Shown: positions 9,468 to 17,788 of the stretch, piece by piece
How the letters are laid out: each line of letters starts with the position of its first letter
Numbering within the stretch: position 1 is the stretch's first letter
Notes under the pieces: model-generated
What the model was told of the DNA's origin: nothing
Database searches by the model: none
The model's input: the letters and a program-made list of their open reading frames with translations, nothing else
Position numbers and translations under genes: made by a program
From: Flavobacterium flavigenum
GTDB lineage: Bacteria > Bacteroidota > Bacteroidia > Flavobacteriales > Flavobacteriaceae
Assembly: GCF_027111255.2 (NCBI RefSeq)
Contig: NZ_CP114285.2
Location: 4,526,001 to 4,590,000 of the forward strand
Reading direction: 5' to 3'
DNA length: 64,000 bases

Positions 9468-12197
9468 ATGAAAAAACTCGACTTTTTTGTCCTTCTGTTT
9501 ATAGGACTTCTATTTTTTAATACAGGTACCGCGCAGAGCTTTAGCCCGGATATTGTAGTAGATATTAATGGATCCGGAAATTTTACTTCAATACAGGCTG
9601 CAATTGATGCCGCACCTGCCGGAACGCCAACTATTATTTATGTAAAAAGAGGTTTGTACGACAAGGAAAAACTATTAATTCCTGCCAATAAAACCAATTT
9701 AACCCTAATTGGGGAGAGCAGGACAGAAACTATTATCTCTTATGATATTTATAATTGTAATGATGGAGGTGACGGTCTGTGTCCTGATGCTAAAGTAGCA
9801 CTTTGGGCGTCAAATACAAATTTAGTGGCAACGGCAGCAACACTTACTATTATGGCAAATGATTTCAGGGCAGAAAACATAACTATCCGAAATACCGCCG
9901 GACCAGTTGGACAGGCACAGGCACTGACACTTCGTGCAGACCGGAATATATTTGTCAATTGTGATATAGCGGCTTATCAGGATACTATTTATTTCTGGAC
10001 AGCCGAAACTTCACGGGCTTATTTCAAATCCTGTATGATTCTGGGGCGTACTGATTATATCTATGGTCGTGGAGTTGGCGTTTTTAACGAATGTGAGATT
10101 AGAAGCTTCGGTGGGGCATGGATAACAGCGCCTTCAAGTGAAGAGTCGCAGACTTACGGTTTTGTATTTTATAAATGTAATTTAACATATCAGCCAAATA
10201 GTCCGAGATTAGGTGATGATGGTATGAAAATTAAATTCGGACGCCCATGGCATCAATATCCAAAAGTTACGTGGCTCTATTGTACAATGCCCGCAGAAAT
10301 CGATCCTCTGGGCTGGGGAGATAAATGGAATATGGCTTATGCCGATACTGACTCAAGACTTAAATTGTATGAGTGGATGAATACTGGTCCTGGTGCTGAT
10401 ATGAGCGGAAGAGCAAACTGGGTAGGTATTCGACCTTTAGCAGATCTGACGGAAGCCAATTTATATGAGCCAAAAATTGTACTGGCAGGTACTGACAATT
10501 GGGATCCTACAGCAATAGCTCCAACGGTTACTGTCTATAATTGGGATGGGGGTGCTGCGAATACCGGATGGCTTGAGGCAGATAACTGGAATCCGAATAT
10601 TGTACCGGTCGCATCAGAAGCTGCAAATGTTGACGGAAATTTTACAATAAGTGCTAATGGCGGAAATTTTGCCGCGGATTTGAATTTATTGAACGGAGCA
10701 GCAATTGATGTTTCTGCCAATAGTTCAACAACCTTGCTTACACTTAACCAGGCATCAATTTCCACTACTACCAGTGTATCTTTATCAGGAAATATCAAGA
10801 CTAAAGGAGATGTCACAATTAACAGTTCTGCTAACCTGAATCTGACAGCTATAATAAGCGGTGTCCACCAGATAACTAAAAGCGGTTCAGGAATAGTTCA
10901 GTTCAATAGTAATAATTCAGGTTACATAGGGAATTTAGTTATTCAGACAGGCGAACTTCAGGCTAAAATTGCCAATTCATTAGGAAAATCACCAAAAATA
11001 ACCGTAAAAACGAATGGAAAACTAACTGTTGATTTGAGTACTGCAGTTGATGTGAAAACAGCACTTTATACAGAAGGAACAGCTTCTGTTGTTCTGAATC
11101 AGGATATCACAATTAATGAATGGTATATTGATGGTGTCTTACAGCCAGTTGGTATTTATACAGCTGCTACAAATGCATCCACAATTAGTGGAACAGGTAA
11201 AATAATTATCGGAAGACCAAGTGAGTTTGGTTTCTTAGGCGGACTTTGGGATGATGTAACGAAATATTCTCCGGCCTTATTACCAAAAGCAGGTGAAAAA
11301 GTGAATGTGAACAGCGGTATCACTATTGAAACCACACTCACCACATTTGAAGGGGATATGTATGTAAAAACAGGTGGAACAATTCGTTTGAGACAAATAA
11401 AAGATTCCAAATGTTTAGGGCCGGTAAGAATGGCTCAGGGATCTACTATAACATATGCAACAAGTGGTACAGGTTTCTATCTGAATGCCCCAATTGTTTT
11501 AGAGGGAGATGTTTCCCTAACTATGAGTAGTAATAATGTGGCAGGAAACACAATGGATTTACCGGGAACATTTTCAGGAAGCAGTAAAATTATTGTTCGC
11601 AACATAAGGGATTTTGCAAGTGCAGCAACGGTAAAATTAGGAGGAGATAACAGTAATTTTACAGGAATCTGGGATTTGACTTTTGCTGCTGCAAATGCTG
11701 GAGGTTCATCTGCAGTCAACGGAACTGTTGAAAATGCTTTCGGTAAAGGGATAATCAATCTGGCTTTCAATAACAAAGCTATTTTCAATCATGTAAAATG
11801 TGCCGGAGACGAATTAAATATGAATATAACCGGTTCTTCTGCTTCAGCGGTATTAAACGTTGCCGTTGCAGTTAAGAAATTTACGCTAAACGAAACGCAG
11901 CTGGCAAACGGAACATACAATTCCATTACACATCCGGGACTGCTTACGGGCACAGGATCAATTACAGTAAATTCGGGAAGTCTGGGTTTAGATGAAAATG
12001 TTTTTCTGGAGTATGGTATGTTGAAAGTAAACGGTATTATTGAGGATCTTGATGTTTACAATCTTGCAGGACAACGCGTTTATCGTACAAAATCTGCCGT
12101 TACAGAAATAAATCTGAATAATCTGAAAAACGGAATCTACATTGTTCGTTATAAAATCAGTGGAAAACAAGGAGCTGTCAAGATTTATAAAAAGTAA
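9468..12197 (+). CDS. Secreted pectinesterase (CE8-like) with long C-terminal extension and T9SS sorting domain
   Basis: Pectin methylesterase that would demethylate homogalacturonan outside the cell or at its surface. The 909-residue protein has a signal peptide (about 1-23) and a catalytic beta-helix at about 26-345. Motifs seen: GQAQAL (146-152, catalytic Gln), YQDTIYFW with Asp172, GRTDYIYG with Asp196, and FGRPWHQYP with Arg259 and Trp261. These match the catalytic set of CE8 enzymes. A region of about 480 residues follows, starting with an NWDGGAANTGWLEADNW segment and rich in Gly, Asn, Ser and Thr with a repetitive beta-strand pattern. The last 75 or so residues (VYNLAGQRVY...GIYIVRYK...KIYKK) form a type-A T9SS C-terminal domain. 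It is likely co-expressed with the esterase 85 bp downstream. Confidence 0.93.
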   Translation: MKKLDFFVLLFIGLLFFNTGTAQSFSPDIVVDINGSGNFTSIQAAIDAAPAGTPTIIYVKRGLYDKEKLLIPANKTNLTLIGESRTETIISYDIYNCNDGGDGLCPDAKVALWASNTNLVATAATLTIMANDFRAENITIRNTAGPVGQAQALTLRADRNIFVNCDIAAYQDTIYFWTAETSRAYFKSCMILGRTDYIYGRGVGVFNECEIRSFGGAWITAPSSEESQTYGFVFYKCNLTYQPNSPRLGDDGMKIKFGRPWHQYPKVTWLYCTMPAEIDPLGWGDKWNMAYADTDSRLKLYEWMNTGPGADMSGRANWVGIRPLADLTEANLYEPKIVLAGTDNWDPTAIAPTVTVYNWDGGAANTGWLEADNWNPNIVPVASEAANVDGNFTISANGGNFAADLNLLNGAAIDVSANSSTTLLTLNQASISTTTSVSLSGNIKTKGDVTINSSANLNLTAIISGVHQITKSGSGIVQFNSNNSGYIGNLVIQTGELQAKIANSLGKSPKITVKTNGKLTVDLSTAVDVKTALYTEGTASVVLNQDITINEWYIDGVLQPVGIYTAATNASTISGTGKIIIGRPSEFGFLGGLWDDVTKYSPALLPKAGEKVNVNSGITIETTLTTFEGDMYVKTGGTIRLRQIKDSKCLGPVRMAQGSTITYATSGTGFYLNAPIVLEGDVSLTMSSNNVAGNTMDLPGTFSGSSKIIVRNIRDFASAATVKLGGDNSNFTGIWDLTFAAANAGGSSAVNGTVENAFGKGIINLAFNNKAIFNHVKCAGDELNMNITGSSASAVLNVAVAVKKFTLNETQLANGTYNSITHPGLLTGTGSITVNSGSLGLDENVFLEYGMLKVNGIIEDLDVYNLAGQRVYRTKSAVTEINLNNLKNGIYIVRYKISGKQGAVKIYKK

Positions 12198-12282
12198 GAT
12201 TATAAACTTATTACATTAAACCAATACCACAAAAAAATATATGTTTTTCATATACACAATAATTACAAAATAAAATCCAAAA

Positions 12283-14244
12283 ATGAAATTAGTTTTATCA
12301 AAATTATTTGTTGTTGCTTTATTTTTTTACAGCATCATCTCGGCAAATGCACAAATTACGCTTCACACTATTGGCGATTCTACAATGGCAAATTATGACG
12401 AAAGTACTTCAGATATAAGAGGCTGGGGAATGATGTTCCAGCAGTTTTTCAATTCAGGAGTTACAGTTAATAATCGCGCAAAAAATGGAGCCAGCAGTAA
12501 AAGTTTTTATATGGAAGCTCCGTATTGGACAACCGTAAAGCAACAGATAAAAGCCGGAGATTATGTCATCATTCAGTTTGCTCATAATGACGAGAAAAAC
12601 GGAGGGCTTGACGGCGGAACAGATCCTGCCAATCCTCTTAACGGAACAGATTATAGAGGTACAAATCCGCAAACAACTTATAAAGATTATCTTAGAAAGT
12701 ATATTGATGAAACGCGTGCTTTGAATGCTACTCCTATCTTGGCCACGTCTATGTGTAGAAAATATTTTAGTGGAGGCACAATTACTCGTAAAGGACTTCA
12801 TGATTTAGGTCCGGACTTTAGCCTTCCGGCAACAGACCATACTTATGATTATGCTTATGCTATGAAAGAAGTTGCAACAGAAAAAGGCGTACAGCTTATC
12901 GATTTGACTACCTTAACCAAAACCTTAGTTGAATCTTATGGAGATGCTGCCAGTACTGCCCAGCTTTACGTTTCTGCAGATTCTACACATCCAACAGCGT
13001 TGTTAGGGACACTAACCGCAAGATTATGCGCTCAGGAAATGGTTAAACAAAATATTTTAGCATCTAATATCAATACATCAACAGATGTTTTAATCAATCC
13101 GACTAATTGTGATTTTGGGGATGCCTATACCGGTCAGACCCTTACGAAAGAAGTAACTATTACAGGTTTTGACCTTTTACCAGCTACAGGAACATTTACG
13201 CTTTCTGTTGATAATGGTTTTTTAATTGCACCAAACAAAACGGATACTTTTAGTTCTACTATCAATATGAACTATACTGGTGGAAATCTTGCTTTTACAA
13301 AGTTTTATATTTCAGCAACACAATCTGTTGGAGGTAATAAAACAGGGACACTTACAGTAACAAACGGAAGCGTAACAAAAACAGTTCCGCTAAAAGCTAA
13401 TTTTATTACATTAACAGGAGGTACTGAAGTGAACCTTATCTGGGGATTAACTGCTAATGATACTTATGTTTTACAAGGACCAGCCGTTGCTTTGGACCAG
13501 TCACAGACAGGTATGTCAGTTCAGTCTTATGCAGCGCCTGCCAATTCTCAAACTGCAAGCACGACATGGCCGGCGGGAAGCGGTTATGACACGACAAGAA
13601 AAACTCAAAGGAATGAACCACCAGGAGGCAGTTGGCCTGCCGGAGAAATTGATGAGGTGTCAACACGTTATACTCAGTTCGGAATTTCTCCTGCTGCAGG
13701 AACAGAATTAAATGTTGATTTAATAAGTCTATATGTTGGTGCAGCAGGAGGAAACGGTATGAGATGCCGTATTTCATATTCTACGGATGATTTTGTAACC
13801 ACATCTGTTGTTGGAGAGTTGACGAGTATGACATCAAATACAATGTATGCTGTCTCAAAAATTCCGGTACTTAAAATACCTTATGGAAAAACCTTAAAAG
13901 TTCGTGTTTATCCATGGTACAATACTGCAGCAGCTACTACCGGAAAGAGAATTTGTCTTTCGGATGTCAGAATTCATGGAGTTGCTCTTCCTGCAACTAG
14001 TCTGGGTACTGATGATTTTTCAAAAAGCCAATTAAAATGGATGGTAAAAGATGGTTTTATGAAGATAGAAAATGCACCGGAAAACAGTAAAATCAAAATC
14101 TATGATTTAAACGGAAAACAAGTGCTTAAATCAACCAGCATAAGCAATGATTCAGATGTAGAATTGCCAAAAACAAAAGGAATTTATATTGGTAAAGTTG
14201 AATCTGTGGAGGGAGTAAAAACAATTAAGTTTTTAGTTCCTTAA
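12283..14244 (+). CDS. Secreted rhamnogalacturonan acetylesterase-like SGNH hydrolase with T9SS domain
   Basis: Probable deacetylase of acetylated rhamnogalacturonan, working beside the upstream pectinesterase. The 653-residue protein has a signal peptide (1-23) and an SGNH/GDSL catalytic domain at about 25-260. Block I is IGDSTM with Ser33, block II NRAKNGASSKSF gives Gly69, block III FAHNDEK gives Asn102, and block V SADSTHPT gives Asp233 and His236. The DSTH end motif is the one seen in rhamnogalacturonan acetylesterases (CE12). Residues about 265-575 form one or two beta-rich domains I do not recognise, and the C-terminal 75 residues resemble a T9SS sorting domain (IYDLNGKQVL...GIYIGKV). 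Other plant-polymer acetylesters remain possible substrates. Confidence 0.88.
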   Translation: MKLVLSKLFVVALFFYSIISANAQITLHTIGDSTMANYDESTSDIRGWGMMFQQFFNSGVTVNNRAKNGASSKSFYMEAPYWTTVKQQIKAGDYVIIQFAHNDEKNGGLDGGTDPANPLNGTDYRGTNPQTTYKDYLRKYIDETRALNATPILATSMCRKYFSGGTITRKGLHDLGPDFSLPATDHTYDYAYAMKEVATEKGVQLIDLTTLTKTLVESYGDAASTAQLYVSADSTHPTALLGTLTARLCAQEMVKQNILASNINTSTDVLINPTNCDFGDAYTGQTLTKEVTITGFDLLPATGTFTLSVDNGFLIAPNKTDTFSSTINMNYTGGNLAFTKFYISATQSVGGNKTGTLTVTNGSVTKTVPLKANFITLTGGTEVNLIWGLTANDTYVLQGPAVALDQSQTGMSVQSYAAPANSQTASTTWPAGSGYDTTRKTQRNEPPGGSWPAGEIDEVSTRYTQFGISPAAGTELNVDLISLYVGAAGGNGMRCRISYSTDDFVTTSVVGELTSMTSNTMYAVSKIPVLKIPYGKTLKVRVYPWYNTAAATTGKRICLSDVRIHGVALPATSLGTDDFSKSQLKWMVKDGFMKIENAPENSKIKIYDLNGKQVLKSTSISNDSDVELPKTKGIYIGKVESVEGVKTIKFLVP

Positions 14245-14278
14245 TCAAATGTAAGGTTCATAATACAATTGATGTTAT

Positions 14279-14376
14279 TTGAGAAGCCATCGGAATTTAT
14301 CTTCTGATGACTTCTCAATTTCTTAAAAAAAATATTCGTTTTGCACCTTTTTTTGAAAACGTACAAAACGAATATT
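14279..14376. terminator. Two consecutive terminator hairpins in a convergent gap
   Basis: First hairpin: stem starting ttgagaag (14279) and closing cttctcaa (14318), followed by an A/T-rich run; it suits the plus-strand esterase gene. Second hairpin: a 13-bp perfect stem (14331-14343 with 14364-14376, core attcgttttg/caaaacgaat) around a 20-base loop. It lies between convergent genes and may serve the minus-strand phoH gene as well. Confidence 0.65.
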
Positions 14377-14432
14377 AATAAATGTTAAAACACAATTCAC
14401 GATTTACATTTAATATTTCAATAAAAATTAAA

Positions 14433-15383
14433 TCAATCGTGATTCTCTATTTGCTTATAAGCATCAATAACTTTTTTAACCAGTCTGTGACGTACGATGT
14501 CTTTGTCATCCAGATAAATAATTCCGATTCCTTCAATATCCTTCAGTACCAAAATAGCTTCTTTCAGACCAGAAATAGTTCTTCTTGGCAAATCGACCTG
14601 TCCCGGGTCTCCCGTAATCATGAATTTTGCGTTTTTCCCCATACGGGTCAAAAACATCTTCATCTGTGAGTGGGTGGTGTTTTGGGCTTCATCCAGAATT
14701 ACAAAAGCATTATCTAATGTACGTCCGCGCATAAATGCCAAAGGCGCAATCTGAATAATTCCTTTTAAAATGTAATCTTCGAGTTTTTCGTTTGGAAGCA
14801 TATCACGCAAAGCATCATAAAGCGGCTGCATGTACGGATCGAGTTTTTCCTTCATATCCCCGGGTAAAAAACCAAGATTTTCGCCTGCTTCGACCGCCGG
14901 ACGTGTAAGGATGATTCTTTTGACTTCTTTATCTTTCAGCATTTTTACTGCCATTGCAACACCCGTATACGTTTTTCCGGTTCCTGCAGGACCAATAGCA
15001 AACACCATATCATTTTTTTTGATTGTATCAACAAGTAATTGCTGATTAGGCGTCATGGCTTTTATAATTTTACCGCCAACTCCATGAACCAGTATTTTGT
15101 CATGATCTAATGATTTTCTTTCATCCTGACCATCGCTCATAATCACACGTTCAATTACGTTATCATCAATGTTGTTGTATCGGGTAAAATGAAGCATAAG
15201 CCTCTGAAATCTTTTTTCGAATTCATCTAAAACTTCTTTTTCGCCAAAAGCCTTTAAAGTGGTCCCTCGTGCTACGATTTTAAGCTTTGGGTAGTACTTT
15301 TTAATTATTTCCAAATGGCTGTCATGAGCGCCCCAAAATTCTTTAGGAGCGATGTCTATTAGCTCAATTATTCTTTCGTTCAA
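14433..15383 (-). CDS. PhoH family P-loop ATPase
   Basis: Cytoplasmic PhoH-like NTPase, a family linked to RNA metabolism and stress but without a settled reaction. The 316-residue protein carries Walker A GPAGTGKT at 131-138 and Walker B FVILDEAQN near 229-237, preceded by an N-terminal segment of the PhoH/KH-like type. The start is a TTG (15381-15383): an in-frame stop TAA lies only five codons upstream (15396-15398), with no ATG between, and the next in-frame ATG would remove about 60 conserved residues. It stands alone and its 3' end is close to strong hairpins. Confidence 0.9.
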   Translation of the reverse strand: MNERIIELIDIAPKEFWGAHDSHLEIIKKYYPKLKIVARGTTLKAFGEKEVLDEFEKRFQRLMLHFTRYNNIDDNVIERVIMSDGQDERKSLDHDKILVHGVGGKIIKAMTPNQQLLVDTIKKNDMVFAIGPAGTGKTYTGVAMAVKMLKDKEVKRIILTRPAVEAGENLGFLPGDMKEKLDPYMQPLYDALRDMLPNEKLEDYILKGIIQIAPLAFMRGRTLDNAFVILDEAQNTTHSQMKMFLTRMGKNAKFMITGDPGQVDLPRRTISGLKEAILVLKDIEGIGIIYLDDKDIVRHRLVKKVIDAYKQIENHD

Positions 15384-15562
15384 ATGAGGTAGTTTTTAAT
15401 TAAAAATAAATTTGTCTGCAAATCTACTGTCGGGTATGTTTATATCTTTAAAGGCAAATTGCATTTTCTTTCTTTCAATTTGCATTAAGTATTATTAGCT
15501 TTGCATTTCTCAAATTTAATGAAAATTAGATTTAAATACTACCAATAGTTATAAACAAAAAT

Positions 15563-16390
15563 ATGTCAATAATTACCCTTACTACCGATTATGGCTTGAA
15601 AGACCACTTTGTTGGTTCGTTGAAGGGTAAAATTCTTTCTGAAATTCCGGAGGCAAAAATCATAGACATTTCACACGATATTGATCCATTCAACACTGCT
15701 GAAGCAAGTTACATTATTGGTGCGTCCTATCTGAGTTTTCCTAAAGGAACTGTTCATTTAATTGGCGTCGATATTGAATTAAATAAAGAGAATCAGCATA
15801 TCGCCATGCAGTGGAATGATCACTACTTTATTTGTGCTGACAACGGGATTTTAAGTATGCTTACACAAAAGATTGTGCCGCAGAAAATTGTCGAAATTAA
15901 TATCTATGATCGTTTTCCTGCCGATTATACTGACTTGGATGTTTTTATACAAGTAGCTTGTCATATTGCCAAAGGCGGTTTGTTAAATGTCATTGGAAAA
16001 GAAATCACAGAGATTAAAGAAATAAACGAATTGCAGGCAGTAGTTTCAAACGATGGCAATTCACTTAAAGGATATGTTATTTACATTGACCATTTTGGAA
16101 ACGTAGTGACTAATATTTCTAAAAAGCAATTTTTGGAGGTTGCCAAAGGCCGTCCTTACGAAATTGTTATGAATCCTAAAAGTATCAAAACGATTTTGCC
16201 CAATTATTCTGCGATTGCCACTTCGGATAAGTATCCTATAAAAACATACGAAGGCGAAAAGCTGGCTATTTTTAATGAAGCCGGTTTCCTGGAAATAGCT
16301 ATTTTTAGAAGCAATCCTTCAAAAGTTGGTTCTGCAAATAGTTTATTAGGACTGAATTACAGAGATGTAATTACTCTTAATTTTTTTTAA
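15563..16390 (+). CDS. SAM hydroxide adenosyltransferase family protein (DUF62)
   Basis: Homologue of the S-adenosyl-L-methionine hydrolases related to fluorinase and chlorinase. Characterised members cleave SAM to adenosine and methionine with water as nucleophile. The 275-residue protein begins MSIITLTTDYG, with the Asp9 position that holds the SAM ribose in this family, then HDIDPFN near 39-45 and, in the C-terminal domain, YIDHFGNVVTN near 174-184. Length and two-domain layout match the family. The upstream gene is divergent. The physiological role of this family in Flavobacteria is not known, so the activity is from family knowledge only. Confidence 0.88.
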   Translation: MSIITLTTDYGLKDHFVGSLKGKILSEIPEAKIIDISHDIDPFNTAEASYIIGASYLSFPKGTVHLIGVDIELNKENQHIAMQWNDHYFICADNGILSMLTQKIVPQKIVEINIYDRFPADYTDLDVFIQVACHIAKGGLLNVIGKEITEIKEINELQAVVSNDGNSLKGYVIYIDHFGNVVTNISKKQFLEVAKGRPYEIVMNPKSIKTILPNYSAIATSDKYPIKTYEGEKLAIFNEAGFLEIAIFRSNPSKVGSANSLLGLNYRDVITLNFF

Positions 16391-16423
16391 GGAAGATTTT
16401 TTATAACATTACCGAAATGGTTT

Positions 16424-16939
16424 ATGAGGAAAATTAAAGATATAAAACAAGGTGATTTGTTTACATTTATTGCTGCTGATAGTAGATATAAACTTCTTCT
16501 TTGTACAAATATTTATAGTCATAAAAGTCCACATTATTTTTCATTTTGTGCCTTAAATTATGATGAAATTGAAAAGCCTACAATTGAAATTATTGAATAT
16601 TGTGATTTCTTCGGAGTTGCAAATGCTACAAAAAATAATTTTTACAACCATTCAGATGAAGAGTTAGAAATAATGTGGTCATTTCATCCGGAAATAAAGC
16701 CATATTTATTAGGTGCGTATAATTTTATTATCTGGAAAAAAGATTTCATGAGTTTTTACGATAATTTTGAATTTATTGATAACATGAAAGTTATGAATAA
16801 TATTGATAAAAATGGTAATGGTAGCGTGAATGCAAGTAGTTGGGATTATTTAAGAAAATCTTTCAATGAAAAATTTAGCGAAATAATGAAAGAAAGAGGA
16901 CAAATAGCCTTTAGATTAAAATCAATAATTAGAGATTAG
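16424..16939 (+). CDS. Hypothetical protein, unrecognised
   Basis: A 171-residue, soluble, aromatic- and Asn-rich protein with no signal peptide or membrane helix. It starts MRKIKDIKQGDLFTF, and a short 'KxGDxFxF' opening followed by strand-rich sequence is reminiscent of immunity proteins such as the Imm26 type, but the match is too weak to name it. It lies 33 bp after the SAM hydrolase-family gene and before gldF, where it has no clear functional link. It is more AT-rich than its neighbours, which may mark a later insertion. The ATG at 16424 is the first in the frame. Confidence that it is a real gene is fair; the function is unknown. Confidence 0.65.
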   Translation: MRKIKDIKQGDLFTFIAADSRYKLLLCTNIYSHKSPHYFSFCALNYDEIEKPTIEIIEYCDFFGVANATKNNFYNHSDEELEIMWSFHPEIKPYLLGAYNFIIWKKDFMSFYDNFEFIDNMKVMNNIDKNGNGSVNASSWDYLRKSFNEKFSEIMKERGQIAFRLKSIIRD

Positions 16940-17062
16940 AACTAATAGAATTTATAATGAAAAGAATAATCTATTTTGGTATTTTTGCGCCCTTGTAAAG
17001 CTTTGGCTTTTGATAACAAGGCAAATACATAAAAAAACAATCAAACGAATAAACGTTTTTAC

Positions 17063-17788
17063 ATGAAATCAATCATTTTACGGGAAATAAAATCCTTTTT
17101 TGGTTCTCCAATAGGCTATTTGGTCATTGCTGTTTTCTTAATCAGCAACGGGCTGTTTTTATGGGTTTTTGAAGGAGATTATAATATTCTAAATACGGGT
17201 TATGCAGATTTGACTCCATTCTTCACTTTGGCACCATGGATTCTAATTTTCCTTATTCCGGCAGTAACAATGAGAAGTTTTTCTGATGAAAAAAAACAAG
17301 GAACACTGGAATTACTGCTGACTAAACCATTATCAATTTGGGAAATTGTAAACGGAAAATTTTTAGGTGCTGCATTTTTGATTATCCTGGCAATAATTCC
17401 AACATTTATATATGTAAAAGTGATTTCAAATCTGGGCTTCCCTGAAGGAAACATCGATATGGGAAGTACAATTGGTTCTTACTTCGGGTTATTATTTCTG
17501 ATTGCAGCTTATTCAGCTATTGGAATTTTTACTTCAACACTTTCAGAAAATCAAATTGTGGCCTTTATCATTTCTGTTTTTTTATGTTTTTTCTTTTATT
17601 ACGGCTTTGAGGGGCTGGCTTCTCTGATTCCTGGATTTTCTGGTTTTATTTCTGTTTTAGGAATGCAGGACCATTTTAAGAGTATGAGCAGGGGAGTAAT
17701 TGATACCCGCGATGTAATTTACTTTTTAAGCATTACACTTCTGTTTTTGTCATTTACAGTTTATCAATTAAAATCTTTTAAAGCCTAA
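17063..17788 (+). CDS. gldF: Gliding motility ABC transporter permease GldF
   Basis: ABC-2 type inner-membrane permease required for gliding in Flavobacterium johnsoniae together with GldA and GldG. The 241-residue protein has about six hydrophobic helices (first at roughly 15-35, last at 217-235) and the ABC-2 cytoplasmic motif FSDEKKQGTLELLLTKPLS near 71-90. The stop codon overlaps the gldG start by one base, so the two are translationally coupled. A TATTTTTG at 16980 could be a -7 element, but no TTG is well placed upstream. The ATPase partner gldA is not in the window, as in F. johnsoniae, where it is encoded elsewhere. Confidence 0.93.
   Translation: MKSIILREIKSFFGSPIGYLVIAVFLISNGLFLWVFEGDYNILNTGYADLTPFFTLAPWILIFLIPAVTMRSFSDEKKQGTLELLLTKPLSIWEIVNGKFLGAAFLIILAIIPTFIYVKVISNLGFPEGNIDMGSTIGSYFGLLFLIAAYSAIGIFTSTLSENQIVAFIISVFLCFFFYYGFEGLASLIPGFSGFISVLGMQDHFKSMSRGVIDTRDVIYFLSITLLFLSFTVYQLKSFKA

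Noticed and set aside
13454..13777. Alternative frames inside the acetylesterase gene on both strands
   Set aside because: Shadow frames of the real gene with no start signals or family resemblance.
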